A stretch of DNA of 56,108 bases, taken from assembly GCF_002086635.1 (NCBI RefSeq), contig NZ_MVHD01000036.1, positions 1 through 56,108 of the forward strand. The letters run 5' to 3'. Both the position numbers and the translations under genes were made by a program. Below, one piece after another: positions 40,559 through 49,091 of this stretch. The DNA comes from Mycobacterium alsense (GTDB taxonomy: Bacteria; Actinomycetota; Actinomycetes; Mycobacteriales; Mycobacteriaceae). Position 1 is the stretch's first letter, and the number at the start of each line of letters is the position of its first letter. Below the pieces are notes generated by a model. The model was not told the origin of the DNA and did not search any database. It worked only from the letters and a program-made list of their open reading frames with translations.

Positions 40559-41754
40559 GGCAGACAGGCCCTTTCGGAGACCAACCGGCGCACCGCCTCG
40601 TTGTCGGCGCCCAGGGCGGGCGCCGGGCCCGCGGACGGGGGCACCCGCGGGGGCGGCGCCGGGACCGCGGGGAATTCCGGGGCCGGTCCCGCCGCCGGCA
40701 GCGCCGCGTAGCCGGCCGCCACGGCGGCCATCGACAGGTGGATCAGTTCGCCGCCGCCCCGGGCGAGCGATTCCGCCACGGCCAGGGTGGCCTCCAGTCC
40801 CGTCAGCGGGTCGGCGATGGCGTCGGCGCAGAACACCGGCCCCGCCGGACCGCCGGCGCCCACCAGGCCCCCGGCCACCGCGGCGTCGTCCCCGAACGCC
40901 GGCCTCGGGTCGTCGTGGCCGGTGATCCGCAGCCAGATCCGGCCGGCGCGCGGCGCGAGGTGGTCCGGCCCGAGCCCGCGCCGCGCCAGCGCCGCGGGGC
41001 GCGAGCTTTCGATCACGACGTCGGCGACGGACAGCAATTCGCGCACCTCGGCGGCCTGGTCGTCGAAATCCACGCTGTAGCACAGCTTTTCCGCGTTGAT
41101 CCAGTCGAAGAAGGCGTGGTCGCCGCCGCGGGTCCCGTCCGGGCGGCGCGGGCTTTCGACCTTGACGACGGTCGCCCCGGCGCGGGCCAGCAGCCGGCCG
41201 CACAGCGGCCCGGCCCACATCGACGACAGGTCGGCCACCAACAGCCCGGCCCACCCGCGCGCGGCCGCCCTTCGGCCGAGCCGGCCCGTTCGCGGCGGGC
41301 GGGCCGCGGCCTCGCCGAGGCGGGCCGCCGGGATGTCGAGCAGGACCGCCCGCTCGGTGATCTCCGAAACCGAACGCTTTGCGGCCCAGCGCCGCAGCGC
41401 CGGCCAGGGGTCGGCCGGCACGTCGTCGGCCTGCAGCAGCGCGGGCACGGCGGCGACGTCGTCGGGGCGCGACAGCGTGATCGCGCACCAGCCATCGATG
41501 GCGGCCAGCAACCGGGTGGCGCCGCCCGCCGACACCCGGCCCCGGCGCGTCAGCCCCAGCAGCGCGGCCCGCCCGGCCAGCAGGGCGGCCGCGTCGACGG
41601 CGATGCCCAGCCGGTGACCGACGCCCGCGGCCACCTCCTCGGCGCGGGCCAGCACGTTGGCGCGGGAGAAGTCGGGCGGCCCGTCGGGCGGCCCGGTCAG
41701 ATAGGCCAGCCCGCTGCTGCCCCACTTCGCCGCGGCCGAGCTCACGCCCACCAT
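40552..41754 (-). CDS. Family III CoA-transferase (CaiB/BaiF-like)
   Basis: About 400 aa. The conserved CoA-transferase half starts near residue 170 (LLVADLSSMWAGPLCGRLLARAG) and continues with FFDWINAEKLCYSVDF, GDDAAVAGGL and the probable catalytic Asp in VFCADAIADPLTG. The first 165 residues do not match the standard N-terminus, and the protein ends shortly after the Asp region with a Pro/Ala-rich tail, so it appears domain-rearranged. It moves CoA between acids. It is 48 bp downstream of the Rv0216-like gene and overlaps the amidohydrolase start. Confidence 0.8.
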   Translation of the reverse strand: MVGVSSAAAKWGSSGLAYLTGPPDGPPDFSRANVLARAEEVAAGVGHRLGIAVDAAALLAGRAALLGLTRRGRVSAGGATRLLAAIDGWCAITLSRPDDVAAVPALLQADDVPADPWPALRRWAAKRSVSEITERAVLLDIPAARLGEAAARPPRTGRLGRRAAARGWAGLLVADLSSMWAGPLCGRLLARAGATVVKVESPRRPDGTRGGDHAFFDWINAEKLCYSVDFDDQAAEVRELLSVADVVIESSRPAALARRGLGPDHLAPRAGRIWLRITGHDDPRPAFGDDAAVAGGLVGAGGPAGPVFCADAIADPLTGLEATLAVAESLARGGGELIHLSMAAVAAGYAALPAAGPAPEFPAVPAPPPRVPPSAGPAPALGADNEAVRRLVSERACLPC

Positions 41755-41802
41755 TGTGCGCGTGGCTCAACCCGCGGCCCCCACCGCGGCACCCGACGCC
41801 GG

Positions 41803-42822
41803 CTAGAACTGCAGCGCGCTGAAGCGCCAGTCGAGCACCGGCCGATCCGGCGCCTCCGCCGTTTCGCGAACCGCGTAGACCACCGACCGCAGCCCCAGCA
41901 CCCCGCCCCGGTCGGCCGGACGCGCGGATTCCACGTGCAGCTCGCTGTACAGGGTGTCGCCCTCGCGTACCGGGCCGGTGTGATCGCACGACTCCCACCC
42001 CAGGACGGTCACCAGGTTGGGCAACAACCTGCTGGCCTGCGCGAGCGCCAACCCGATCGTGTGCCCGCCGTAGACCAGGCGCTGCCCGCCGGCGCGCGCG
42101 TCATGGTGGACCGCGGCGACGTTCAGCGTGAGCCGGGCGAGCTCGGGTGCGCTGGTCACCACGTCGGCGCCGCTGCGCAGCACCGCGCCCACCAGACCCG
42201 GGTCGAAGTGCGGACCCGGCACCTTGTCGCGGAACGCGTCGGCGTCCCACTGCGCGGTCGGATCGTGGGCCGGGCCGGGCGCGTCGGCGCCGACGGCCGT
42301 CAGGTCGTCGCCGGCGGCCCCCGATCCGTCCCTGTCGGGATCCCAGTCCGGGCCGGCCGGCAGCATGGCGCACCGGTAGAAGTCGAGGACCAACCGATCG
42401 GCCTGGTCGATGGTGATCATGCGCAGCGCCGCCAGGCCGGTCGGCGCCCGGCCCGGCTTGGGCGAATTCGCCCGCAGCCCAACAACTTCGGTGCGGGTGT
42501 AGAGCGAGTCGCCGATGACCGGGAAGCGGTGAAACCTCAGGCCGCGGTAGAACAGGTTGGCCTTGACCCGCTGGGTGGCCAGCGTCGACTGCCCGATCGC
42601 CACGTCGCACACCAGCGCGGGATGCGCCAGCGGCCCCGGCGTCCCGGTCACCGCGGCGCACAGGTCGCTGTCCAGGGACAAGCGCAGCCGGTCGCCGATG
42701 ATCGCCTGGTGCGCGGCGGCCAGTCCCGCCGAGAGCGTCATCGCCGGTGCCCAGTCGAAGACCTGGCCCACCGAGAGGTCGTCGAAGAAAGGGCCGCCCT
42801 CGTGTACACGCGCAAAAGCCAC
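41803..42822 (-). CDS. Double-hotdog hydratase-like protein (Rv0216-like)
   Basis: A 339-aa protein with two MaoC-like hotdog halves (first around VHEGGPFFDDLSVGQVF, second around AARLTLNVAAV-like ARLTLNVAAVHHDA and GGHTIGLALAQ). It corresponds to Rv0216, whose structure showed a double hotdog without the canonical hydratase residues in both sites. The substrate is unknown, probably an enoyl-CoA. GTG 42822 lies only 18 bp from the start chosen for the divergent fadE3 (GTG 42841; the alternative ATG 42832 is 9 bp away), with overlapping -10-like elements between. It leads the CoA-transferase/amidohydrolase operon. Confidence 0.87.
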   Translation of the reverse strand: MAFARVHEGGPFFDDLSVGQVFDWAPAMTLSAGLAAAHQAIIGDRLRLSLDSDLCAAVTGTPGPLAHPALVCDVAIGQSTLATQRVKANLFYRGLRFHRFPVIGDSLYTRTEVVGLRANSPKPGRAPTGLAALRMITIDQADRLVLDFYRCAMLPAGPDWDPDRDGSGAAGDDLTAVGADAPGPAHDPTAQWDADAFRDKVPGPHFDPGLVGAVLRSGADVVTSAPELARLTLNVAAVHHDARAGGQRLVYGGHTIGLALAQASRLLPNLVTVLGWESCDHTGPVREGDTLYSELHVESARPADRGGVLGLRSVVYAVRETAEAPDRPVLDWRFSALQF

Positions 42823-42827
42823 CGGGC

Positions 42828-42834
42828 CAATATG
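42828..42834. promoter_or_regulatory. Overlapping divergent -10 elements between Rv0216-like and fadE3
   Basis: CAATAT (plus, 42828-42833) is followed by 7 nt and GTG 42841. CATATT (minus, 42834-42829) is followed by 6 nt and GTG 42822. Both fit a leaderless arrangement with A2 and T6 conserved, though the first base is C. There is no room for separate promoters. Confidence 0.45.
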
Positions 42835-42840
42835 GCACAG

Positions 42841-44007
42841 GTGAGCACAGCGCAAAGCGACGACTTTGACGAAGAGGAGATGCTGGTCGCCACGGTGCGG
42901 GCGTTCGTCGACCGCGACGTCAAACCCACCGTCCGCGAGCTCGAGCACGCCAACACCTACCCCGAGGCGTGGATCGACCAGATGAAGAAGATCGGCATCT
43001 ACGGGCTGGCCGTTCCCGAGGAGTACGGCGGCTCGCCGGTGTCGATGCCGTGTTATGTGCGCGTCACCGAGGAACTGGCCCGCGGGTGGATGAGCCTGGC
43101 CGGTGCGATGGGCGGGCACACCGTGGTGGCCAAGCTGCTCACCCTGTTCGGCACCGAGGAGCAGAAGCGGGCCTACCTGCCGTCGATGGCGACGGGCGAG
43201 CTGCGCGCCACCATGGCGTTGACGGAGCCGGGCGGGGGCTCGGACCTGCAGAACATGGCCATGACCGCGCTGCCCGACGGCTCGGGCGGCCTGACCATCA
43301 ACGGCTCCAAGACGTGGATCAGCAACGCGCGCCGCTCGGGCCTGATCGCGCTGCTGTGCAAGACCGACCCCGACGCGACACCGCGCCACAAGGGCATCTC
43401 GATCGTGCTCGTCGAACACGGCCCGGGACTGACGGTGTCGCGGGACCTGCCCAAGCTGGGCTACAAGGGCGTCGAGTCCTGCGAGCTGTCGTTCGACGAC
43501 TTCCGCGCGCCGGCGTCGGCGGTCCTCGGCGGCCGGACGGGCGAGGGCTTCGCGCAGATGATGAAGGGCCTCGAGACGGGCCGCATCCAGGTGGCCGCGC
43601 GGGCGCTGGGGGTGGCGACGGCGGCGCTCGAGGACGCGCTGGCCTACGCCCAGCAGCGCGAAAGCTTCGGGCGCCCGATCTGGAAACACCAGTCCGTCGG
43701 AAACTACCTCGCCGACATGGCGACCAACCTCACCGCCGCCCGTCAGCTCACCCGCTATGCCGCCGAGCGCTACGACAGCGGCGAACGCTGCGACATGGAG
43801 GCCGGGATGGCCAAGCTGTTCGCCTCCGAGACCGCGATGGAGATCGCCCTGAACGCCGTCCGAATCCACGGCGGCTACGGCTATTCCACCGAATACGACG
43901 TGGAACGCTACTTCCGCGATGCGCCGCTGATGATCGTCGGCGAAGGCACCAACGAGATCCAGCGCAACGTGATCGCCGCGCAGCTGGTCGCCCGGGGCGG
44001 CCTCTAG
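42841..44007 (+). CDS. fadE3: Acyl-CoA dehydrogenase FadE3
   Basis: A 388-aa classical acyl-CoA dehydrogenase orthologous to Rv0215c. It has an N-terminal helical domain, a middle domain with MALTEPGGGSDLQNM and KTWISNARRSG, and the C-terminal helical domain with the catalytic Glu region IVGEGTNEIQRNVIA. It performs FAD-dependent alpha-beta desaturation of acyl-CoA. GTG 42841 is favoured by the -10-like CAATAT 7 nt upstream; ATG 42832 would add three residues. It is divergent from the Rv0216-like gene, whose hydratase activity would follow FadE chemistry. Confidence 0.92.
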   Translation: MSTAQSDDFDEEEMLVATVRAFVDRDVKPTVRELEHANTYPEAWIDQMKKIGIYGLAVPEEYGGSPVSMPCYVRVTEELARGWMSLAGAMGGHTVVAKLLTLFGTEEQKRAYLPSMATGELRATMALTEPGGGSDLQNMAMTALPDGSGGLTINGSKTWISNARRSGLIALLCKTDPDATPRHKGISIVLVEHGPGLTVSRDLPKLGYKGVESCELSFDDFRAPASAVLGGRTGEGFAQMMKGLETGRIQVAARALGVATAALEDALAYAQQRESFGRPIWKHQSVGNYLADMATNLTAARQLTRYAAERYDSGERCDMEAGMAKLFASETAMEIALNAVRIHGGYGYSTEYDVERYFRDAPLMIVGEGTNEIQRNVIAAQLVARGGL

Positions 44008-44038
44008 CGAATCTGCCGCCGGCAACGGTGCCCGGCGC

Positions 44039-44044
44039 TATATT
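44039..44044 (+). promoter_or_regulatory. Predicted -10 hexamer for the CD225 gene
   Basis: TATATT, an AT-rich hexamer in GC-rich surroundings, lies 36 nt before ATG 44081. It supports independent transcription of this gene. Confidence 0.45.
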
Positions 44045-44080
44045 TGCCGGACCCAGGGGAACCAGGGAAGGGCGGTGGCC

Positions 44081-44503
44081 ATGAGTTATCCCCCGGGGCC
44101 GTACGAAGGTTCCCCCGACTGGCGGCAGCCAATGCCGCCGGCTTGGCAGCAACCGTGGCCGGGCTACCCGCCCCCGCAGCCGGGTTGGCCTGTCCCGCAG
44201 CCGGGTTGGCCGGCCCGGGGCGAGCCGGACAACCACCTGGTGTGGGCGATCCTGGTGACCGTCCTGTGCTGCCTGCCGTTCGGGATCGTCTCGATCGTCT
44301 ACTCCACGAAGGTCTCCGGGCTGTGGGCCCAGGGCCGCTACGGCGAGGCACAGGAGGCCGCCGACAACGCGAAGAAGTGGGCCATCATCGGCGCGGTCGC
44401 CGGCGCGGCCACCTGCGTCATCGCCATCATCTGGTTCGCGATAGTCACGGCGGTCATGTTGACCATCCCGTCGACGCCGACGACCACGTACCCGGGCTAC
44501 TGA
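44081..44503 (+). CDS. CD225/dispanin-type small membrane protein
   Basis: About 140 aa. A Pro/Trp/Gln-rich N-terminus (repeated PQPGWP) precedes a CD225 module: helix HLVWAILVTVLCCLPFGIVS, a conserved basic loop (YSTKVSGLWAQGRYGEAQEA) and a second helix. In eukaryotes the fold forms interferon-induced IFITM membrane proteins; bacterial members are unknown in role. ATG 44081 is preferred over GTG 44075. The 3' end overlaps the convergent hydratase gene by 7 bp. Confidence 0.82.
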   Translation: MSYPPGPYEGSPDWRQPMPPAWQQPWPGYPPPQPGWPVPQPGWPARGEPDNHLVWAILVTVLCCLPFGIVSIVYSTKVSGLWAQGRYGEAQEAADNAKKWAIIGAVAGAATCVIAIIWFAIVTAVMLTIPSTPTTTYPGY

Positions 44504-45462
44504 GCAACCCGCTCTTGGCCGACATGAGTCGCGTCCACCAGGCCCCAGGACCGCGCCGCGTCGGCGCCGATCGTGTGCCCGGACAGCACCAGGTACGCCG
44601 TGCGCCAACGCCCGATCCTGCGCGTCACGCTGACGGTACCGCCCGCACCGGGGATCAGACCCAGGCCCAATTCGGGTAGCCCGAACACCGAATCATCGCG
44701 CGCCGCAACCCATCCGCAAAACGCGGCCATCTCCAGCCCGCTGCCCATCACCATGCCGTGCACCTCGGCGCGGCAGGACCGGCCGAGCCGGGCGGTCAGC
44801 GCGTCGAGCGCCAGGGCGGGGCTGTGGCGGGTGCGGGCCAGGTGGGCGCTGGCCGGGTCGGCGAAGGTGCCGAACTCCGCGAGGTCGCCCCCGCTGCAAA
44901 ACGACGGACCGTTGCCGCTCAACACGATCCCGGTCACCGAGGGGTCCAGCTGCGCGACGGTCAGCGCCTCGAGCAGCGCAGCCCGCGCGTCGGTGGAAAA
45001 CGCGTTGTGCCGTTGCGGCCGGTTGAATTCGATGCGCAGGACGTCGCCGTCGCGGTGCGCCAGCACCGGGTGGGCGATGTCGGGCATGCGCGCCGGGCCC
45101 CGTTCGTCCAGCCAGCGCGCGAACTCCGGGCCGGCCTGCAGCGTCGAGTACGCCAGGGACTCGCTCACCACGCCCGCCAGCGTCGGGCCGCCGGGATCGA
45201 CGCAGCGCAACACGTCGTCGCACACGCTGCTGGCGTGCGGCCAGCGTGCGCAGCGGTGCGTCAGCTCGGCCAGCGCGTCGGGCACCGAGGCGACGGTGAT
45301 CACCCGTCGGTCGTCGGTGCGGTCTTCGGTGAGCGTGAAAGTCGCGTGCTGCAGCCAGTATTCGGAGGCGCCGGCCATTTGGCCCGTCGCGATCACCACG
45401 CCGGGCGGTATCGCCTCCCCGGCCGGGGCCGGCTCCGTCAGGTCGACGACGCGCAGTGTCAC
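44497..45462 (-). CDS. Enoyl-CoA hydratase/isomerase-like protein with N-terminal extension
   Basis: A 321-aa protein. Residues about 125-321 form a crotonase domain: GNGPSFCSGGDLAEFG and AEVHGMVMGSGLEMAAF (oxyanion hole), then LGLIPGAGGTVS. Residues 1-120 form a separate, unrecognised module (MTLRVVDLTEPAPAGEAIPPGV is the opening, with Cys-containing stretch in the middle). The GTG start overlaps the fadD4 stop codon (GTGA), so translation is coupled to FadD4. It should act on an acyl-CoA that FadD4 makes. It is not in the M. tuberculosis locus as I recall it. Confidence 0.83.
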   Translation of the reverse strand: MTLRVVDLTEPAPAGEAIPPGVVIATGQMAGASEYWLQHATFTLTEDRTDDRRVITVASVPDALAELTHRCARWPHASSVCDDVLRCVDPGGPTLAGVVSESLAYSTLQAGPEFARWLDERGPARMPDIAHPVLAHRDGDVLRIEFNRPQRHNAFSTDARAALLEALTVAQLDPSVTGIVLSGNGPSFCSGGDLAEFGTFADPASAHLARTRHSPALALDALTARLGRSCRAEVHGMVMGSGLEMAAFCGWVAARDDSVFGLPELGLGLIPGAGGTVSVTRRIGRWRTAYLVLSGHTIGADAARSWGLVDATHVGQERVAQ

Positions 45463-46988
45463 CCGGAGTACTTCTTGACCAGCTCGCCCTTGTAGAGCTT
45501 GCCGGTGTCGGTACGCGGCAGCTGCGCCTCGAAGGAGATCGACCGCGGACATTTGTAGTGCGCCAAGCGATCCCGCAGCCACGCCAGGAGCTCGCCCGCG
45601 AACTCGTCCGTGGCGTCGGCCGGGTCGACGGTCTGCACCACGGCCTTGACGCTCTGCCCCATCTCGTCGTCGGGGATGCCGAACACCGCCGCGTCCAAGA
45701 CCCTCGGGTGGGTCACCAGAAGGTTTTCCGCCTCCTGCGGGTAGATGTTGACGCCGCCGGAGATGATCATGTGATGCCGCCGGTCGGTCAGGTAGAGGTA
45801 GCCCTCCTCGTCGACGTAGCCGACGTCGCCGACGGTTGCCCACCCGTGCCTGTCGCGCGACTTGGCCGTCTTGTCCGGGTCGTTGAGGTACTCGAAGGCG
45901 TAACCGCCCTCGAAGTAGATCTCGCCGGCTTGGCCCGGGGGCAGCTCGTTGCCCTCTTCGTCGAGGATGTGCACCACGCACGCCATCGGCTTGCCGACCG
46001 ACCCCGGGTGAGCCAGCCATTCCTCGGCGCTGATCAGCGTGGAGCCGTGCGCCTCCGAGGAGGCGTAGTACTCGTCGACGATCGGCCCCCACCACTCGAT
46101 CACCCGTTGCTTGATCTCCACGGGGCAGGGCGCCGCCGCGTGCATCACCCGCCGCAGGGACGAGACGTCGTACGAATCCCGCACCTCCGCAGGCAGTTTC
46201 AGCATCCGCGTGAAGTGGGCGGGGACGAACTGGGCGTGGGTGACCCGGTAGCGCTGGATGGCGGCCAGGCAGCCCTCGGGGTCGAATTTCTCCAGCACCA
46301 CCGTGGTGATGCCGCCGGCCTGCACGGTCATCGACCACACCGACGGCGCGGTGTGGTAGAGCGGGGCCGGGCTCAGGTAGATCGAGTCGGGCGTCATCCA
46401 GAAGCCGACGAGCGCCGACATCATGCCGGGCGCCTCGGCCGGCGAGACGTGCGGCAGTTCGCGCTTGATGCCCTTGGGCCGGCCGGTGGTGCCCGACGAG
46501 TACTGCAGCAGGTCGCCCTCGATCTCATCGTCGATGGGTGTATCGGGTTGATCCGCAACGCATTCCGGGTAGCGCTGCCAGCCGTCCAAATCGGCGTCTT
46601 CCTCGTCCAGGGCGATCAGCAGCAGCTCGGGCAGGCCGCCGGGCAGGTGCTCGCCCAGGTTCTCGCACGTCTTGCGCAGCGCCGCCGAGCCGACGATGGC
46701 CTTGGCGGCGCTGTTGTCCACGATGTAGGCGGCCTCGGCCGCGGTCAGGTGGGTGTTGATCGGCACGTAGTACAGGCCGCTGCGGCGCGCCGCCCACATG
46801 ACCGCGTGGATGTGCTCGTTGTTCTCCATGAGGATCGCGACGGCGTCGCCCTCGACCAGCCCGGCCCGCCGGAAGTAGTGCGCCAGGCGGTTGGCGCGGG
46901 CCTCCAGCTCGTCGAAGGTGACGACCGTGCCGGACGGATGGAGGATGACGGCGGGCTTGGCGGAGCCGAGATACTCGCGAATCTGCAT
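45459..46988 (-). CDS. fadD4: Acyl-CoA synthetase FadD4
   Basis: A 509-aa ANL ligase corresponding to Rv0214. The ATP loop is LLQYSSGTTGRPKGIKREL, followed by YYASSEAHGSTLI in place of the usual YGxTE, the turn TVGDVGYVDEEGYLYLTDR and the C-terminal Lys in PRTDTGKLYKGE. It activates a fatty or related acid. TACAGT lies 6 nt before the ATG, predicting leaderless translation. It is coupled to the downstream hydratase-like gene by GTGA. Confidence 0.88.
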   Translation of the reverse strand: MQIREYLGSAKPAVILHPSGTVVTFDELEARANRLAHYFRRAGLVEGDAVAILMENNEHIHAVMWAARRSGLYYVPINTHLTAAEAAYIVDNSAAKAIVGSAALRKTCENLGEHLPGGLPELLLIALDEEDADLDGWQRYPECVADQPDTPIDDEIEGDLLQYSSGTTGRPKGIKRELPHVSPAEAPGMMSALVGFWMTPDSIYLSPAPLYHTAPSVWSMTVQAGGITTVVLEKFDPEGCLAAIQRYRVTHAQFVPAHFTRMLKLPAEVRDSYDVSSLRRVMHAAAPCPVEIKQRVIEWWGPIVDEYYASSEAHGSTLISAEEWLAHPGSVGKPMACVVHILDEEGNELPPGQAGEIYFEGGYAFEYLNDPDKTAKSRDRHGWATVGDVGYVDEEGYLYLTDRRHHMIISGGVNIYPQEAENLLVTHPRVLDAAVFGIPDDEMGQSVKAVVQTVDPADATDEFAGELLAWLRDRLAHYKCPRSISFEAQLPRTDTGKLYKGELVKKYSG

Positions 46989-46994
46989 GCGCAG

Positions 46995-47000
46995 ACTGTA
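46995..47000 (-). promoter_or_regulatory. Predicted leaderless -10 hexamer for fadD4
   Basis: TACAGT followed by 6 nt and ATG 46988 on the minus strand. It is the same hexamer as at lipC. Confidence 0.5.
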
Positions 47001-47059
47001 CCGCCACGAAAATTGACGGGTGTCAAGCGGTTCGGGTTAGCTGCCGACCGCCGGCCGCG

Positions 47060-48889
47060 CTACTGAGATTCGGCCAGCCGCTGCTTGAGCGCCTCGAACT
47101 CGTCCTTGACGCCGGTGGGCAGCTTCTCGCCGATGAACTCGAACCACTCCTCGATCAGCGGCAGCTCCTGGCGCCACTCGTCGGCGTCGACCTCCAGCGC
47201 CCTGGCCACGTCCTCGCCGGCGACGTCCAGGCCATCCAGGTCGAGGTCCGCGGGGGTCGGCACGACACCGATCGGGGTGTCCTGGCCGCCGGCCCGGTGC
47301 TCGATGCGGTCGACGATCCACTTCAGCACGCGGCTGTTCTCACCGAAGCCCGGCCACAGGAACTTGCCGCCCTCGCCGCGGCGGAACCAGTTGACGAAGA
47401 ACACCTTCGGCAGCTTGGACTCGTCGGAGTTCTTGCCCAGGTCGAGCCAGTGCTGGAAGTAGTCGCCGACGTTGTAGCCCAGGAACGGCAGCATCGCCAT
47501 CGGGTCGCGGCGCACCGTGCCGACCTTGCCCTCGGCGGCCGCGGTCTGCTCGCTGCCCATGGTGGCGCCCATGAACACGCCGTGCTGCCAGTCGCGGGCC
47601 TCCGTCACCAGCGGCACCGTCGTCTTGCGGCGGGCGCCGAACAAGATGCCCGAGATCGGCACGCCCTGCGGGTCGTCCCACTCCGGCGCCAGGATCGGGC
47701 ACTGCGACATCGGCGTGCAGTAGCGCGAATTCGGGTGCGCGGCCTTGGTTTCCGTCTCGCGGATGACCCAGTCGTTGCCCTTCCAGTCGATCAGGTGGTC
47801 CGGCTCGCCCTCCAGGCCTTCCCACCACACCCCGTCGTCGTCGGTGAGCGCGACGTTGGTGAAGACGGTGTTGCCGGCGGCGATGGTGCGCATCGCGTTG
47901 GGGTTGGACTTCCAGTTGGTGCCCGGCGCGACGCCGAAGAAACCGAACTCGGGGTTGACCGCGTACAGCCGGCCGTCCTTGCCGAACCGCAGCCAGGCGA
48001 TGTCGTCGCCGAGGGTCTCGGCGCGCCAGCCCGGGATGGTCGGCTGCAGCATGGCCAGGTTCGTCTTGCCGCACGCCGACGGGAACGCCGCGGCGAAGTA
48101 GTACGCCTTGTTCTCCGGGGAGATCAGCTTGAGGATCAGCATGTGCTCGGCGAGCCAGCCCTCGTCGTGGGCCATCGCCGACGCGATCCGCAGCGAGTAG
48201 CACTTCTTGCCCAGCAGCGCGTTGCCGCCGTAGCCGGAGCCGTAGCTCCAGATCTCGCGGGTCTCGGGGAAGTGGGTGATGTACTTGGTGTCGTTGCAGG
48301 GCCACGGCACGTCCTTCTGCCCGGGCTGCAGCGGGGCGCCGACGGAGTGCAGCGCCTTCACGAAGAACCCGTCGTCGCCCATCTTCTCCAGGGCGGCCCT
48401 GCCCATCCGGGTCATCACCTTCATCGAGACGACGACGTACTCGGAGTCGGTGATCTCGACGCCGAGCTTGGGGTCGTCGGCGCCGAGCGGGCCCATGCAG
48501 AACGGCACCACGTACATGGTGCGGCCGCGCATGCAGCCGCGGTACAGGTCGGTCAGGGTGGACCGCATCTCGGCGGGGTCCATCCAGTTGTTGGTCGGCC
48601 CGGCGTCGATCTCGCGCTCGGAGCAGATGAAGGTCCGCGACTCCACGCGGGCGACGTCGGACGGGTCGGACAGGGCCAGGAACGAGTTGGGGTACTTGTC
48701 GGGGTTGAGCCGCTTGAAGGTGCCCGCCTCGACGAGCTGGTCGGTGAGCCGCTTCCACTCCTCGTCGGAACCGTCAGCGAAGACGACCCGGTCCGGCTGG
48801 GTGAGCTCGGCGACCTCCTCCACCCACGACAGCAGCCCCTGGTGTTTCGTCGGCGCGGTGTCCAGACCCGGAACGGTCGCTGAAGTCAT
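47060..48889 (-). CDS. pckA: Phosphoenolpyruvate carboxykinase (GTP)
   Basis: A 609-aa GTP-dependent PEPCK orthologous to Rv0211. The kinase P-loop is AAAFPSACGKTNLAM with the reactive Cys typical of the GTP class; metal and substrate segments include LGDDIAWLRFGKDG and a guanine-site segment near FGENSRVLKW. It converts oxaloacetate to PEP, the first committed step of gluconeogenesis on lipids, which fits its place in a fatty-acid block. AGGAG lies 7 nt before the ATG. In M. tuberculosis nadR and Rv0213c lie between this gene and fadD4; here there are only 71 bp. Confidence 0.97.
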   Translation of the reverse strand: MTSATVPGLDTAPTKHQGLLSWVEEVAELTQPDRVVFADGSDEEWKRLTDQLVEAGTFKRLNPDKYPNSFLALSDPSDVARVESRTFICSEREIDAGPTNNWMDPAEMRSTLTDLYRGCMRGRTMYVVPFCMGPLGADDPKLGVEITDSEYVVVSMKVMTRMGRAALEKMGDDGFFVKALHSVGAPLQPGQKDVPWPCNDTKYITHFPETREIWSYGSGYGGNALLGKKCYSLRIASAMAHDEGWLAEHMLILKLISPENKAYYFAAAFPSACGKTNLAMLQPTIPGWRAETLGDDIAWLRFGKDGRLYAVNPEFGFFGVAPGTNWKSNPNAMRTIAAGNTVFTNVALTDDDGVWWEGLEGEPDHLIDWKGNDWVIRETETKAAHPNSRYCTPMSQCPILAPEWDDPQGVPISGILFGARRKTTVPLVTEARDWQHGVFMGATMGSEQTAAAEGKVGTVRRDPMAMLPFLGYNVGDYFQHWLDLGKNSDESKLPKVFFVNWFRRGEGGKFLWPGFGENSRVLKWIVDRIEHRAGGQDTPIGVVPTPADLDLDGLDVAGEDVARALEVDADEWRQELPLIEEWFEFIGEKLPTGVKDEFEALKQRLAESQ

Positions 48890-49091
48890 CGAACTCTCCT
48901 GGTTTCTTCTGCCTGCTTACTCGGCTCGTGGTTGGTAGTGCCTCGTATATCTGAGTACGTCTCGGTATGCCTCGGCCCACACACTGTTTACTTGGTGGCG
49001 TTAACAACAGGTTATCGTGATCGACTTGTCGGGGAGGTCTCGGGCGGGTATAAGCCTTCTCACAACAACGATTCAGAAACCCGGCCGAACG
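48890..49091. other. pckA upstream region
   Basis: 202 bp between the Rv0210-like stop and the pckA start. It is less GC-rich than its surroundings, containing GTTAACAACAGGTTATCG around 49000-49017, and probably carries the pckA promoter; TAACCT on the minus strand is a possible -10. No CRP-type or other recognisable operator was found. Confidence 0.35.

Noticed and set aside
48890..49091. A CRP/cAMP site upstream of pckA
   Set aside because: No TGTGA-N6-TCACA-like palindrome is present; only AT-richer sequence was seen.
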